The notes under the pieces: model-generated
The model's input: only the letters and a program-made list of their open reading frames with translations
The model's database searches: none
What the model was told of the DNA's origin: nothing
Position numbers and translations under genes: made by a program
In this document: positions 17,296 to 26,136 of the stretch, piece by piece
How the letters are laid out: each line of letters begins with the position of its first letter
How positions within the stretch are numbered: position 1 is the stretch's first letter
Assembly (NCBI GenBank): GCA_028692395.1
Contig: JAQUXP010000027.1
Location: forward strand, 1 to 49,127
Length of the DNA stretch: 49,127 nucleotides
Origin: Lachnospiraceae bacterium
GTDB lineage: Bacteria; Bacillota; Clostridia; Lachnospirales; Lachnospiraceae
Direction of reading: 5' to 3'

Positions 17296-18063
17296 ATGAT
17301 CGTCTATACCTGTGAAGATTCTTTTGAAGCCATACTCACCTGTATCTATGATGCATGGGCTTCCGGTCTGGGACATCGAAATCTGAAACTGATGGTGGAA
17401 CCTGTCGGCAATCTGGAGCTTTTTTGTGAATACCGCCATGTGGACCCGGACTCCACCAAAGTAGAAAGTGTTATTCGCTCTATTCATAAAAAGATATCCG
17501 GCTATGCCTATCAGATGATTTTTCGCTGTGCCATGTCCTGCTCTTCAGAAAAAGCGGACATTATCTATCGTTTCCTTCTGCTGGGTTTTCATTACGGAAG
17601 ACAAATTACAGATATGGTTCAGCTTCCCCCTGTTCTGGCCCTGTTTGAGCTGGACCGCGCTGTGGGAAATGAAGCACATTACTTTCGTGAATTTATCCGC
17701 TTTCTCAACATGCGGGGCAACGTCCTGGTGGCCCATATCGAACCAAAGTCCGATGTGCTGACCTTCCTGGCCCCACCCTTTCAGGATCGCATGCCCTCGG
17801 AAAACTGGATGATTATAGATGACAACAGAAAAAGCGCCGTCATTCATCCATCCGATCAGGATTTTTATCTCACCACCCTGACTGAGGAAGAATTTAAGCG
17901 CTTGAAAACTCTGGAAGACCCTGATGATCCCTACATTGATCTCTGGAAAGGCTTCTTTGAAACCATCGCCATCAAACCCAGGGAAAACTACCGCTGCCAG
18001 CGCAGCCATATCCCTCTCTGGTACCGCAAACATGCCACCGAATTCCAGAACCCCTTGCCTTGA
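17296..18063 (+). CDS. DUF4130-family DNA metabolism protein, partner of the radical SAM enzyme
   Basis: A 255-residue protein that starts MIVYTCEDSFEAILTCIYDAW, typical of the probable DNA metabolism proteins linked to the radical SAM family above. The middle contains the DUF4130 region (FRCAMSCSSEKADIIYRFLLLGFHYG, later DRAVGNEAHYFREFIRFL). In other bacteria this domain is sometimes fused to a uracil-DNA-glycosylase-like domain; here that domain is absent and the length is that of the stand-alone form. The C-terminus, rich in Lys and Arg (RCQRSHIPLWYRKHATEF), could contact DNA. It is cotranscribed with the radical SAM gene and ends five bases from the convergent rsmI gene. Confidence 0.82.
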   Translation: MIVYTCEDSFEAILTCIYDAWASGLGHRNLKLMVEPVGNLELFCEYRHVDPDSTKVESVIRSIHKKISGYAYQMIFRCAMSCSSEKADIIYRFLLLGFHYGRQITDMVQLPPVLALFELDRAVGNEAHYFREFIRFLNMRGNVLVAHIEPKSDVLTFLAPPFQDRMPSENWMIIDDNRKSAVIHPSDQDFYLTTLTEEEFKRLKTLEDPDDPYIDLWKGFFETIAIKPRENYRCQRSHIPLWYRKHATEFQNPLP

Positions 18064-18068
18064 ATAGC

Positions 18069-18908
18069 CTACAGCAATGCCTGATAGATGTCTCTTTTGG
18101 ATACTCCCCGGTCTTTCGCAACCATCTTCATGGCTTCTTTCCTGGGAATTCCCTGGGTTTCATAATGCTCCATGTGTTCCTCGATGGATAGCTCCTCCCA
18201 CCGGGAAACCTCCTCCGCACGAATGTCTGCCCGGCTCTTTCCTTGGATTACAAGCACACATTCCCCTTTTGGATCATTTTCCTGATAATACGCCAGGGCT
18301 TCTCCCAGCGTCGCACGATAGGCCGTCTCATGCTTCTTTGTCAGTTCCCGGCATACGGTAATCCGGCGACCCTCTTCCAGCGTGTTTTTCAGTTCTTCCA
18401 GCGTCCGAACCAGTCGATGAGGTGCCTCATATACGATCATGGTTCTTGTCTCACCCTTCAGTTCCTCCAGAACCGCTGCCTTTTCCTTCTTATCTGTGGG
18501 AAGAAATGCCTCAAAAGCAAACCGCCTTGTAGAAAGTCCGGATAAGGTTAATGCGGTGACACAGGCCGCTGCTCCCGGAAGGGAGGTTACCGGAACACCT
18601 GCGTCATAGCACATAGCTACCAGCTCCTCTCCCGGATCTGAGATGCCCGGTGTACCTGCATCAGTAATCAAAGCAATCTGCTTGCCTGCCAGCATCTGCT
18701 CTACCAGATAATGACCCTTATCAATCTTATTGTATTCATGGTAACTGGTCATCGGTGTTTTAATCTCAAAATGATTCAAAAGCTTGATACTGTTCCTGGT
18801 ATCCTCCGCTGCAATCATATCCACTTCATTTAAAATCCGCACCGCCCGAAAGGTCATATCTTCCAGGTTTCCGATGGGTGTTGCACATAGATAAAGTTGT
18901 CCTGTCAT
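18069..18908 (-). CDS. rsmI: 16S rRNA (cytidine-1402-2'-O)-methyltransferase RsmI
   Basis: A 279-residue member of the tetrapyrrole-methylase-like RsmI family, which methylates the 2'-hydroxyl of C1402 in 16S rRNA at the ribosomal decoding centre using SAM. Diagnostic segments are LYLCATPIGNLEDMTFRAVRIL at the start, AAEDTRNSIKLLNHF, SYHEYN, ALITDAGTPGISDPGE and SLPGAAACVTAL. Length matches the family (about 280). Its ATG overlaps the end of the adenine methyltransferase gene by four bases, so the two RNA-modifying genes are translationally coupled. It is the last gene of the run starting at holB. Confidence 0.95.
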   Translation of the reverse strand: MTGQLYLCATPIGNLEDMTFRAVRILNEVDMIAAEDTRNSIKLLNHFEIKTPMTSYHEYNKIDKGHYLVEQMLAGKQIALITDAGTPGISDPGEELVAMCYDAGVPVTSLPGAAACVTALTLSGLSTRRFAFEAFLPTDKKEKAAVLEELKGETRTMIVYEAPHRLVRTLEELKNTLEEGRRITVCRELTKKHETAYRATLGEALAYYQENDPKGECVLVIQGKSRADIRAEEVSRWEELSIEEHMEHYETQGIPRKEAMKMVAKDRGVSKRDIYQALL

Positions 18909-19642
18909 CTTCCATCTCCATAGATTTCCCGGATATCCTGTGTGTAAACTCCGGATTTTTCATAAACAATCAGAGGCTTTTCCACTGTAATTCTTGGATT
19001 GCCGCCCTTATTTCCTTCTATCAATACCATAGTGGGTTCCTTATCCACAAAAGGATACACTAGCTGCATCCTCTTCGGTTCCAGATGATACTGCATCATA
19101 ACGCCCATAATCTCAGCCAGTCGAAACGGCCGGTGCACCATATAAAAGCGCCCCCTTGGTTTCAAAAGAGAAGAAGCCTGGGAAACCACATCCTCCAGCG
19201 TACAAAGTACCTCATGCCTTGCAATCGCCTTCGGCTGACGGGAATTGGTCAGACCGTGATCCGCTGTCATATATGGCGGATTACAGGTAACCACATCAAA
19301 GACACTTTTTCCGAATATCTGGTTTGCCTCTTTCACATCCCCCTGCACAATTGTCACTTCATCCTCAAGATGATTATATTTCACACTGCGCATGGCCATA
19401 TCTGCACTTTTTTCCTGAATCTCAAGTCCGGTAAAATGCTTTCCGGCTGTTTTTGCCCTTAAAAGAACGGGAACAATACCTGTTCCCGTACATAAGTCCA
19501 GTACTTCTTCTCCCGGCTTTACCCTGGCAAACCCGGACAGAAGTACTGCATCGATTCCATAGCAGAAATCCTGATTATCCTGAATCATCCAATATCCATT
19601 CTGCAGATCATCCAGTCTTTCACCCTCGTTTAATTCTATCAT
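18905..19642 (-). CDS. tRNA1(Val) adenine-N6 methyltransferase (YabB/TrmN6-like)
   Basis: A 245-residue class I SAM-dependent methyltransferase. The SAM-binding motif is VLDLCTGTGIVPVLL (about 48-62) and the adenine-N6 catalytic motif is NPPYM (about 127-131). This combination and the length match the YabB/TrmN6 family, which acts on A37 of tRNA-Val. The start MIELNEGERLDDLQNGYWMIQD is typical of the Firmicutes branch. It lies one base after the PSP1-domain gene and overlaps rsmI by four bases, the same neighbourhood as yaaT-yabA-yabB-rsmI in Bacillus (with yabA missing here). Confidence 0.88.
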   Translation of the reverse strand: MIELNEGERLDDLQNGYWMIQDNQDFCYGIDAVLLSGFARVKPGEEVLDLCTGTGIVPVLLRAKTAGKHFTGLEIQEKSADMAMRSVKYNHLEDEVTIVQGDVKEANQIFGKSVFDVVTCNPPYMTADHGLTNSRQPKAIARHEVLCTLEDVVSQASSLLKPRGRFYMVHRPFRLAEIMGVMMQYHLEPKRMQLVYPFVDKEPTMVLIEGNKGGNPRITVEKPLIVYEKSGVYTQDIREIYGDGR

Positions 19643-19643
19643 A

Positions 19644-20525
19644 TTATTCTTCCAGTTTTTCTAATTCCTTCAGTTCGTCCTTGGAAATTTCCTTGCCCTT
19701 GCCCTTTTTATGCTTAGGTTTGAACTTCAGATCCTCTACCTTATATTCTCTTATTTCCTTCTCATCCTCTGTCTCTACCAGAACCTTCACCGTTTGGCGA
19801 AGCACGCTGCTGCTGGTAACCTCTCCCTTGAGACCATCCGAAGTGGTAACCCGCTCACCGTTAGCCGGAAGCTTACGATTCAGATACTCGTAAGTATCCT
19901 GTTCATTCTTCAGACAGCACATCAGGCGTCCGCAGACTCCGGAAATCTTGGTAGGATTCAGGGATAGATTCTGCTCCTTCGCCATCTTGATGGAAACCGG
20001 CGCAAATTCTGATAAAAAGGTATGGCAGCACAGAGGGCGTCCACAGATGCCGATGCCACCCAGAATCTTCGTCTCATCTCTGACCCCGATCTGCCTCAGT
20101 TCAATACGAGTCTTAAACACTGCAGCCAGATCCTTGACTAAATCTCTAAAATCAATCCTTCCGTCTGCCGTAAAGTAGAACAAAACCTTGTTATTATCAA
20201 AGGTATACTCTGCATCGATCAGCTTCATATCCAGGTGATGCGTCTGGATCTTCTTCTGACAGATGGTAAATGCCTCTTTCTCTTTCTTTCTGTTGGCGGC
20301 CTCTCTGGCATCATCCTTTGCGGTTGCCATCCGCTGGACTTCCTTCAGCGGCTGTACAATTCTGGAATCATCCACCTCCTGGGGAGGCAGTACTACCAGT
20401 CCATACTCCACACCTCTGGCTGTCTCTACGATCACATGATCCCCAGCCTTCATTTCCAGTGCCTTGGGACTGAAATAATATACTTTTCCAACGTTGCGAA
20501 ACCGCACTCCTATAATCTTTGTCAT
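19644..20525 (-). CDS. PSP1-domain protein, RicT/YaaT-like
   Basis: A 293-residue soluble protein with a C-terminal PSP1 domain. The Cys-rich blocks CGRPLCC and CGRLMCC (about residues 159-212) are those that help hold Fe-S clusters in the Bacillus RicA-RicF-RicT (YaaT) complex. That complex promotes RNase Y-dependent mRNA maturation and several developmental processes. The C-terminus after about residue 265 is strongly charged (KHKKGKGKEISKDELKELEKLEE) and probably disordered. It is two bases downstream of holB, the same order as in many Firmicutes. RicA and RicF are not in the window. Confidence 0.88.
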   Translation of the reverse strand: MTKIIGVRFRNVGKVYYFSPKALEMKAGDHVIVETARGVEYGLVVLPPQEVDDSRIVQPLKEVQRMATAKDDAREAANRKKEKEAFTICQKKIQTHHLDMKLIDAEYTFDNNKVLFYFTADGRIDFRDLVKDLAAVFKTRIELRQIGVRDETKILGGIGICGRPLCCHTFLSEFAPVSIKMAKEQNLSLNPTKISGVCGRLMCCLKNEQDTYEYLNRKLPANGERVTTSDGLKGEVTSSSVLRQTVKVLVETEDEKEIREYKVEDLKFKPKHKKGKGKEISKDELKELEKLEE

Positions 20526-20527
20526 CT

Positions 20528-21517
20528 CTAATTCTCCCTGATTGTAAGGAACAGCAGCTCCATCGTCAAATCAAAATTAACATTGGCACGCAGTCTGTTC
20601 TCCGCAGTATGCACTGCATCGATGATCTGTTCCAGACCTTCGTAAGAGCTCTTCTGCGCCCGTTCCCTGATATAATTAATCTCCTGCTTGAACACAAGAT
20701 TGTCTATTTCTCTGGTTGCCTTAAACAGCAGCACATCCCGAAACCACATGGAAAAAAGATCCAGATAATCATAGATATTTTCTTTTTCCTGAGACATGTT
20801 CTTGATTGCATCAATCAGCTCATACATCTCCATGTCATAGGATGCCTTTAAAAGATGAAGAGCATTTTGTGTCAGCTCTTCAAACTCCGCCGAAGTAGCG
20901 GCTTTTGCTGCCTTTCCGATATTGCCCTGAGCAAAGGAAGCGTCCACCTCCGCCTGATAATCCGGTATATGCATCCGGTCCATCAGATAATCCTTTACCA
21001 GATGATCTGCCACCGGTTTCAGACTCAAGGTTACACATCTTGAAGTAATCGTTGGAAGAAATGCATCTGCATTATCTGTCAAAAGCATAATGATCGCATA
21101 GACCGGCGGTTCCTCTATCGTCTTCAATATGGCATTCTGCGCCTGAAGCGTAAGCTTTTGCGCATCATTTACAATATAGATCTTGTAAGGACTGTTATAC
21201 GGCTTGATCCCCACATCGTCCACCAGCTGCTCACGAATTTCTTCGATACCAATACTGTTTGGTTTTTCATGGGTAACATTGATAATATCCGGATGATTCC
21301 GGCTCATGGCCTTCTTACAGGATGGACACTGCATACAGGGTTCGATCCCATGCTGCTCACACTGCAATGTCATAGCAAACAGGGAGGAGAGCAATTTCTT
21401 TCCGGATCCATGTTCTCCTGCAAATATATATGCATGTGAAACCTTATCCAGACGAATCGCATTTTGTAAATGTGCAATAATTTCTTCGTGGCCAACTACG
21501 CCGTCAAATCCCTGCAT
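20528..21517 (-). CDS. holB: DNA polymerase III delta' subunit
   Basis: A 329-residue clamp-loader subunit. The AAA+ P-loop reads AGEHGSGKKLLSS (about 33-45). A four-Cys zinc module follows (CEQHGIEPCMQCPSC, about 53-68). The SRC motif, typical of delta' (ITSRCVTL), lies near residue 160, and NAILKTIEEPP near 130 is also diagnostic. Length is normal. The ATG has a strong site (AGGAGGTGG). The product works with DnaX and HolA to load the sliding clamp; those genes are not in the window. It heads the holB-PSP1-TrmN6-rsmI run. Confidence 0.93.
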   Translation of the reverse strand: MQGFDGVVGHEEIIAHLQNAIRLDKVSHAYIFAGEHGSGKKLLSSLFAMTLQCEQHGIEPCMQCPSCKKAMSRNHPDIINVTHEKPNSIGIEEIREQLVDDVGIKPYNSPYKIYIVNDAQKLTLQAQNAILKTIEEPPVYAIIMLLTDNADAFLPTITSRCVTLSLKPVADHLVKDYLMDRMHIPDYQAEVDASFAQGNIGKAAKAATSAEFEELTQNALHLLKASYDMEMYELIDAIKNMSQEKENIYDYLDLFSMWFRDVLLFKATREIDNLVFKQEINYIRERAQKSSYEGLEQIIDAVHTAENRLRANVNFDLTMELLFLTIREN

Positions 21518-21568
21518 AAACCCACCTCCTGTGTAAAAAACTTTAGTTAATTATAGCATATAGTCACC

Positions 21569-22174
21569 CTAAGATACAGCAGTTTTTTGGACTTCCTCTA
21601 TAAATTTGTGCACTTTCTCAATACAATTTACGAATTCTTCGTTATTCTCAAACCGCTGCCGGATATCTGCTTTTTGAATTTCATCCTCACTGAAATCCTC
21701 TGCATCAGCCAGAAATCTCCGGCACAGCTCTGCGTACCTTGGATTTTCCTGCTTCCGTTCTCTTGTCAGCGCCCGAAAAAGCCGGATTCCATCCTCCACT
21801 TCTATATAGATTGGCACCAGACAGGCTTTCCCAAAGTGCTTCTTCAGTTTCTGATAGGACTCCAGTGTTCCGATGCCCAGATAATCCTGTCTGTCCAGCT
21901 GCAGCTGACCATCATCTGCCGTAAAATAATGCCAGATTCCGTGAATGGTATCGTAGGCACGTTCCTCGATAATCTTTCCTTCCCTCCTCAGTTCCTTCAA
22001 CCGCTCTTCATTTACAAAATAATATTCCCTTCCATCCTGTTCCCCACTGCGAATCGGTCTGGTTGTATATAAAACAAACGGTGTAAGTCCAAGGGATTGA
22101 TCCCCCAGCAGTGCCTCATATACATGATCCTTACCCGTTGCACTTTTCCCCATAATATAAAAAATTTTACCCAC
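21569..22174 (-). CDS. Guanylate-kinase-like protein with an unusual P-loop
   Basis: A 201-residue P-loop kinase-like protein starting at a GTG (22172-22174), with GGGAG seven bases upstream. The P-loop is GKSATGKD (about 9-16), not the GPSGxGKxT of ordinary Gmk. The GMP-binding type segments TTRPIRSGEQDGREYYFV and IIEERAYDTIHGIWHYF are retained. Similar proteins lie next to holB in many Lachnospiraceae. It may phosphorylate GMP, or it may have diverged to another nucleotide or regulatory role. A second canonical gmk elsewhere in the genome would favour the latter. Confidence 0.75.
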   Translation of the reverse strand: MGKIFYIMGKSATGKDHVYEALLGDQSLGLTPFVLYTTRPIRSGEQDGREYYFVNEERLKELRREGKIIEERAYDTIHGIWHYFTADDGQLQLDRQDYLGIGTLESYQKLKKHFGKACLVPIYIEVEDGIRLFRALTRERKQENPRYAELCRRFLADAEDFSEDEIQKADIRQRFENNEEFVNCIEKVHKFIEEVQKTAVS

Positions 22175-22220
22175 TTTTACACTCCCTCATTCTTTTACTA
22201 TTCTATAAACTTCCAAAGAA

Positions 22221-22253
22221 CAGTGCCTCGCCACAAAAATGGGCGGGGCACTG
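22221..22253 (-). terminator. Hairpin between the response regulator and the kinase-like gene
   Basis: CAGTGCC (22221-22227) and GGCACTG (22247-22253) form an extended GC-rich stem (also CGCC / GGCG inside) with an A-rich loop. The downstream run on the minus strand (TTCTTTGG) is weak in T, so termination may be partial. Confidence 0.55.
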
Positions 22254-22263
22254 GACGTCTTTA

Positions 22264-22953
22264 TCAAATTTTAAAACGATACCCCACGCCCCAGATTGTC
22301 TCTATATACTGAGGCTTTGCTGTATTGAATTCGATTTTTTCACGAATTTTCTTGATATGCACCGTAACAGTGGCAATATCGCCGATGGATTCCATATCCC
22401 AGATTTCACGAAAAAGCTCTTCTTTTGTGTACACGTGATTCGGATGCTCTGCCAGGAAGGTCAGAAGATCGAATTCCTTCGTCGTAAAATTCCGTTCTTC
22501 TCCATTTACCCAGACACGTCTTGCAGTCTTATCAATCCGAATTCCCCGAATCTCCACGATGTCATTTTCCGGCATACCGCTTCCGATCAGGCGGTCATAG
22601 CGGGAAAGATGTGCTTTAACCCTGGCCACCAGCTCACTGGGTGAAAATGGCTTTGTCATATAATCATCTGCTCCCAGTCCCAGTCCACGGATCTTATCAA
22701 TATCATCCTTTTTGGCTGACACCATAATAATCGGCGAATTTTTCTTCTCACGAATCTGACGGCAGATCTCAAAACCATCCACCTCCGGGAGCATCAGATC
22801 CAGGATAAAAAGGTCGAATTCTTCGTTAAGAGCCCGGATCAGACCTTTGTCTCCACGGTTTTCAATCTCCACCTCAAAACCTGACAATTCCAGATAATCC
22901 TTCTCCAGATCCGCTATCGTCTCTTCATCTTCTACAATTAATATCCTACTCAT
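22264..22953 (-). CDS. OmpR-family response regulator
   Basis: A 229-residue two-component regulator. The receiver domain begins MSRILIVEDEE, with the phospho-acceptor Asp52 in FILDLMLPEVDG and a conserved Lys in TKPFSPSEL. The C-terminal winged helix (about 130-229) contains NFTTKEFDLLTFLAEHPNHVYTKEELFREIW and ends VWGVGYRFKI. A longer frame to 23037 exists but would add 28 residues unlike any receiver domain. The start at 22953 overlaps the kinase stop by eight bases. The winged helix and partner resemble VanR/WalR-type regulators in general; the regulon is unknown. Confidence 0.92.
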   Translation of the reverse strand: MSRILIVEDEETIADLEKDYLELSGFEVEIENRGDKGLIRALNEEFDLFILDLMLPEVDGFEICRQIREKKNSPIIMVSAKKDDIDKIRGLGLGADDYMTKPFSPSELVARVKAHLSRYDRLIGSGMPENDIVEIRGIRIDKTARRVWVNGEERNFTTKEFDLLTFLAEHPNHVYTKEELFREIWDMESIGDIATVTVHIKKIREKIEFNTAKPQYIETIWGVGYRFKI

Positions 22954-24472
22954 CTGCAGGTACCTCCTGATATTTTCTAAGCACAAAATACATAACCGTT
23001 CCAACGCCTTCCTTGCTAGTGGCCCAGACTTTTCCACCGTGATCCTCCAGAATCTTCTTTACGATGGAAAGTCCGATGCCGCTTCCACCCTTCAGAGAAT
23101 TACGGGAGGCATCCGTTCTGTAAAAACGGTCAAAGATCTTCGTCAGATCCTTCTGGGCAATTCCTTTTCCATTATCCTCAATCTCAACCTGAATAAAATC
23201 ACCAACATCCCGCAGACGAATGTTAATAACACCACGGGGTTTGTCCATATATTTGATAGAATTGCTGACAACATTATTAATCACTCGCTTCAGCTGTTCC
23301 GCATCTGCGATAATGACGGTATCCTCCTCCAAATAATTAAAGTAAGTCAGATCAATTCCCTGCGCCTCCAACTCCAGATTCATCTCCTCTACGCAATCCT
23401 CAAAGTAATCAGAAACATGAATCTTACTGAAGGTATATGGAATACGGTTCGTATCAATCTTGGAATAAAAGGTAAGCTCATTGATGAGGCGGTCCATCTC
23501 ATTTGCTTTATTATAGATGGTTCGTATATAACGGTCCATCTTTTCCGGAGTATCCGCCACTCCATCCATAATTCCTTCCACATACCCCTTAACAGCTGTA
23601 ATAGGGGTTTTCAGATCATGGGAAATGTTACTGATCAGCTCTTTGTTATCACTGTCAAAGGAAATCTTTTCCTCCGCCGATTCCTTCAGCCGCAGACGCA
23701 TCTCCTCAAAGTCCTGACAAAGCTCTTTTACCTCCTGCGCACCGCTTGGTTCCACAGAAAAATCAAGATTACCTTCCCGGATATTCTGTGTGGCTCTTTT
23801 CAGCTGGTTAATAGGAGTCACAACTCCCCGATAGATCCAAAGACTCATCAACAGACTTGTCGCCGCAAGAATCAGAACAATCACCACCATGGTAGCCACC
23901 ATAAGGTTCTTTACCTGTGGAATCATCTGATCTGCATAGGTTATGATAAATACACTTCCCTTACTTCCATCGGAAAACAAAAAATCCGCCTGCCGCACAA
24001 TCGCCTGTTCCTTGCTGCGCAGGTATATGGTACTGTCGGAAGCCGCACTGGTATCCCCATAAGCAGGAAGTGTGGCAAGCACGGAATTATCATTGATTTT
24101 ACTGGAACCTTTGTAATAAATCTCATCATCCTTACGCACTACAAGAAAAGAATGCTCGGTCAGAAGCCTTTTATTCAAGGTATTCAGATATTCCGTATCC
24201 TCCAGCTTTTTGGAATCTTCCTCCGCTTTCTGGCGAACCTCATCAAAATCGGATTCTGTCATCTTATTCAGCATCAGTGTATTATTAATCAGATTCTCAT
24301 AGGTCGGATTCTCAATTCCGTATTCCTTCCCAATTGTCTGAAGTTCCATATGCATCATAGAACAGAAAGTAACTCCGGTGAGAAGCACCGGAACAAGAAT
24401 AATCACAAAAAATGAGATCACAATTCTGGTTTTTAATTTCATGGTTTTCAGCTTCTTTCTGTCATCTCTCAT
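22946..24472 (-). CDS. Sensor histidine kinase of an OmpR-type two-component system
   Basis: A 508-residue membrane kinase. The first membrane segment is at about 15-37 and the second at about 190-213, with an extracytoplasmic sensing domain of about 150 residues between them. A HAMP domain follows (about 212-265). The phospho-acceptor His285 lies in ISNISHDLKTPITAVKGY. ATPase motifs include VVSNSIKYMD (N box), DNGKGIAQKDL (G1), GGSGIGLSIVKKI (G2). It is the first gene of a two-gene operon, read from a promoter at 24538-24566. The ATG at 24472 lacks a strong ribosome binding site, and Met11 (24442) is an alternative start. Confidence 0.9.
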   Translation of the reverse strand: MRDDRKKLKTMKLKTRIVISFFVIILVPVLLTGVTFCSMMHMELQTIGKEYGIENPTYENLINNTLMLNKMTESDFDEVRQKAEEDSKKLEDTEYLNTLNKRLLTEHSFLVVRKDDEIYYKGSSKINDNSVLATLPAYGDTSAASDSTIYLRSKEQAIVRQADFLFSDGSKGSVFIITYADQMIPQVKNLMVATMVVIVLILAATSLLMSLWIYRGVVTPINQLKRATQNIREGNLDFSVEPSGAQEVKELCQDFEEMRLRLKESAEEKISFDSDNKELISNISHDLKTPITAVKGYVEGIMDGVADTPEKMDRYIRTIYNKANEMDRLINELTFYSKIDTNRIPYTFSKIHVSDYFEDCVEEMNLELEAQGIDLTYFNYLEEDTVIIADAEQLKRVINNVVSNSIKYMDKPRGVINIRLRDVGDFIQVEIEDNGKGIAQKDLTKIFDRFYRTDASRNSLKGGSGIGLSIVKKILEDHGGKVWATSKEGVGTVMYFVLRKYQEVPADE

Positions 24473-24478
24473 AATTCT

Positions 24479-24505
24479 TTAACTGTTCAGCACCTGATCA
24501 GTTAT
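24479..24505. repeat. Dispersed 27-nt palindrome, copy B
   Basis: TTAACTGTTCAG (left) and CTGATCAGTTAT (right) around a 3-base centre. It lies in the untranslated leader of the sensor kinase gene, only six bases from its ATG, where an RNA hairpin could affect ribosome access. Confidence 0.75.
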
Positions 24506-24537
24506 ATTCGAAAATCCATTTAAAATCACTTTCCATA

Positions 24538-24566
24538 ATTATAGCATACCATGCTTGCTTTTTCAC
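24538..24566 (-). promoter_or_regulatory. Predicted promoter of the two-component operon
   Basis: Minus strand: GTGAAA (24561-24566), 17-base spacer, TATAAT (24538-24543), with an upstream TATGC that gives an extended -10 character. Confidence 0.55.
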
Positions 24567-24569
24567 CTA

Positions 24570-24621
24570 AAGTAAATGGGACATTTCTAAACTTTCTATT
24601 AAAAGTTCGGAAATGTCCCAT
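24570..24621 (-). terminator. Hairpin terminator of metK
   Basis: A long stem with arms ATGGGACATTTC (24576-24587) and GAAATGTCCCAT (24610-24621), plus an inner AACTTT / AAAGTT pairing, lies 20 bases past the metK stop. On the minus strand it is followed by TTACTTTAGG, a weak T-run. It overlaps the start of the divergent-looking promoter region of the next operon. Confidence 0.6.
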
Positions 24622-24641
24622 CATTATCAGTTTTTTTCAAT

Positions 24642-25832
24642 CTATACCAGATATTCTTTTAATTTTTCTGCTTTATCCAATGCTTCCCATGGCAGATTCA
24701 GATCGTTGCGTCCAAAATGTCCATAAGCTGCTGTCTGCTTGTAGATCGGTCTGCGAAGATCCAGCATCTTGATGATTCCTGCCGGTCTTAAATCAAAGTT
24801 TTCACGGACAATCTCTGTGATTTTGTGATCAGAAAGCTTTCCTGTTCCGAAGGTATCTACCTGGATGGATGTGGGATGTGCTACACCGATAGCGTAGGAC
24901 AGCTGAACCTCACACTTGGAAGCCAGCCCTGCTGCAACCAGATTTTTCGCAACATAACGTGCCGCATATGCTGCAGAACGGTCAACCTTTGTACAATCCT
25001 TACCGGAAAATGCTCCGCCGCCGTGACGTGCATATCCGCCGTAGGTATCCACGATAATCTTACGTCCAGTAAGACCACTGTCTCCGTGAGGTCCACCGAT
25101 TACAAAGCGTCCGGTAGGATTAATAAAGAACTTGGTATCTGTATCCACCATCTCAGCCGGAAGAATCTCATCAAAAACATATTTTTTAATATCTTTATGG
25201 ATCTGCTCCTGCGTTACTTCCGGATCATGCTGTGTGGAAAGAACCACTGCATCCATTCGAAGTGGTTTGCCGTCTTCATCATACTCTACCGTAACCTGCG
25301 TTTTACCATCCGGTCTCAGGTAAGGAAGTGTCCCGTCCTTTCTCACCTTGGTAAGCTGTCTGGAAAGCTTATGGGCAAGTGCGATAGGATAAGGCATATA
25401 TTCTTCTGTCTCATCGCTGGCATAACCGAACATCATACCCTGATCTCCTGCTCCGATAGCATCGATCTCCTCGTCGGTCATAGAATTCTCTTTTGCTTCC
25501 AGAGCCTTGTCTACACCCAGCGCAATGTCTACCGACTGCTCATCAATTGCAGTTAAAACTGCACAGGTCTCCGCATCAAAACCATATTTGCCACGAGTAT
25601 AGCCGATTTCACGAACAGTATCCCGTACGATTTTCTGAATATCCACATAAGCACTTGTTGTAATCTCACCCATAACAAGTACCAGACCTGTAGTGGTGGC
25701 TGTCTCGCATGCCACACGACTCATGGGATCCTGCTCCAGCAGTGCGTCCAGAATCGCATCAGAGATCTGATCACACATCTTGTCCGGATGCCCTTCGGTT
25801 ACTGATTCAGAAGTAAATAATCTTTTTTCCAT
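24642..25832 (-). CDS. metK: S-adenosylmethionine synthase
   Basis: A 396-residue methionine adenosyltransferase, making SAM from methionine and ATP in the cytoplasm. Diagnostic segments are [21 protein letters not shown] at the N-terminus, [12 protein letters not shown] (about 118-129), and [19 protein letters not shown] near residue 262. Length is standard (about 395). The ribosome binding site is AAAGGAAC. The gene is monocistronic, with its own terminator and a SAM-I riboswitch in the leader, so its expression should fall when SAM is plentiful. Confidence 0.98.
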   Translation of the reverse strand: MEKRLFTSESVTEGHPDKMCDQISDAILDALLEQDPMSRVACETATTTGLVLVMGEITTSAYVDIQKIVRDTVREIGYTRGKYGFDAETCAVLTAIDEQSVDIALGVDKALEAKENSMTDEEIDAIGAGDQGMMFGYASDETEEYMPYPIALAHKLSRQLTKVRKDGTLPYLRPDGKTQVTVEYDEDGKPLRMDAVVLSTQHDPEVTQEQIHKDIKKYVFDEILPAEMVDTDTKFFINPTGRFVIGGPHGDSGLTGRKIIVDTYGGYARHGGGAFSGKDCTKVDRSAAYAARYVAKNLVAAGLASKCEVQLSYAIGVAHPTSIQVDTFGTGKLSDHKITEIVRENFDLRPAGIIKMLDLRRPIYKQTAAYGHFGRNDLNLPWEALDKAEKLKEYLV

Positions 25833-25855
25833 AATTAGTTCCTTTCTTTTTGTGG

Positions 25856-25880
25856 GTAACTGTTTTATCGCAACAGCTAC
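25856..25880. repeat. Divergent palindrome related to the 27-nt family (copy F)
   Basis: GTAACTGTT (25856-25864) and AACAGCTAC (25872-25880) form a hairpin with one mismatch. The outer arms resemble the dispersed family but the centre is different and two bases shorter. It sits between the riboswitch and the metK ribosome binding site. Confidence 0.4.
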
Positions 25881-25959
25881 GTATGTGCTTTTCCTCCATC
25901 TTCCAGTACAGTATTCGCAGATCAGACAGTCAAAACACTGTACCAGGGCTGTCTATCGC

Positions 25960-26107
25960 ATCAAAAAAGCCCGTCATATCGGCGGACTCAATAATTACAA
26001 TATCAAATCCCCTTATTGTTCGAAACTTTCGCTCAGGTTGGCACCTTCCGTTTCCGGGGTTGCCGTGGCTTCACAGATCCTTTGTATCTCCACCACTCTG
26101 AATAAGA
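25960..26107 (-). promoter_or_regulatory. SAM-I (S-box) riboswitch controlling metK
   Basis: Read on the minus strand the leader shows the S-box hallmarks in order: CTTATTCAGAGTGGTGGAG (P1/P2 side, 26107 downward), GAAGCCACGGCAACC, then GGTGCCAACCTGAGCG. A GC-rich hairpin (GTCCGCC..GACGGGC, about 25968-25988) followed by a run of six T forms the intrinsic terminator. High SAM should favour that terminator and switch metK off. Confidence 0.93.
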
Positions 26108-26136
26108 GAAAAGCATGTATTCAATTTACTTAAGTA

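Noticed and set aside
23039-24415. 458-codon open frame on the plus strand opposite the sensor kinase
   Set aside because: It is an antisense shadow: the minus strand encodes an unmistakable histidine kinase, and the plus frame has low-complexity His/Ile/Asn composition and no start signal.
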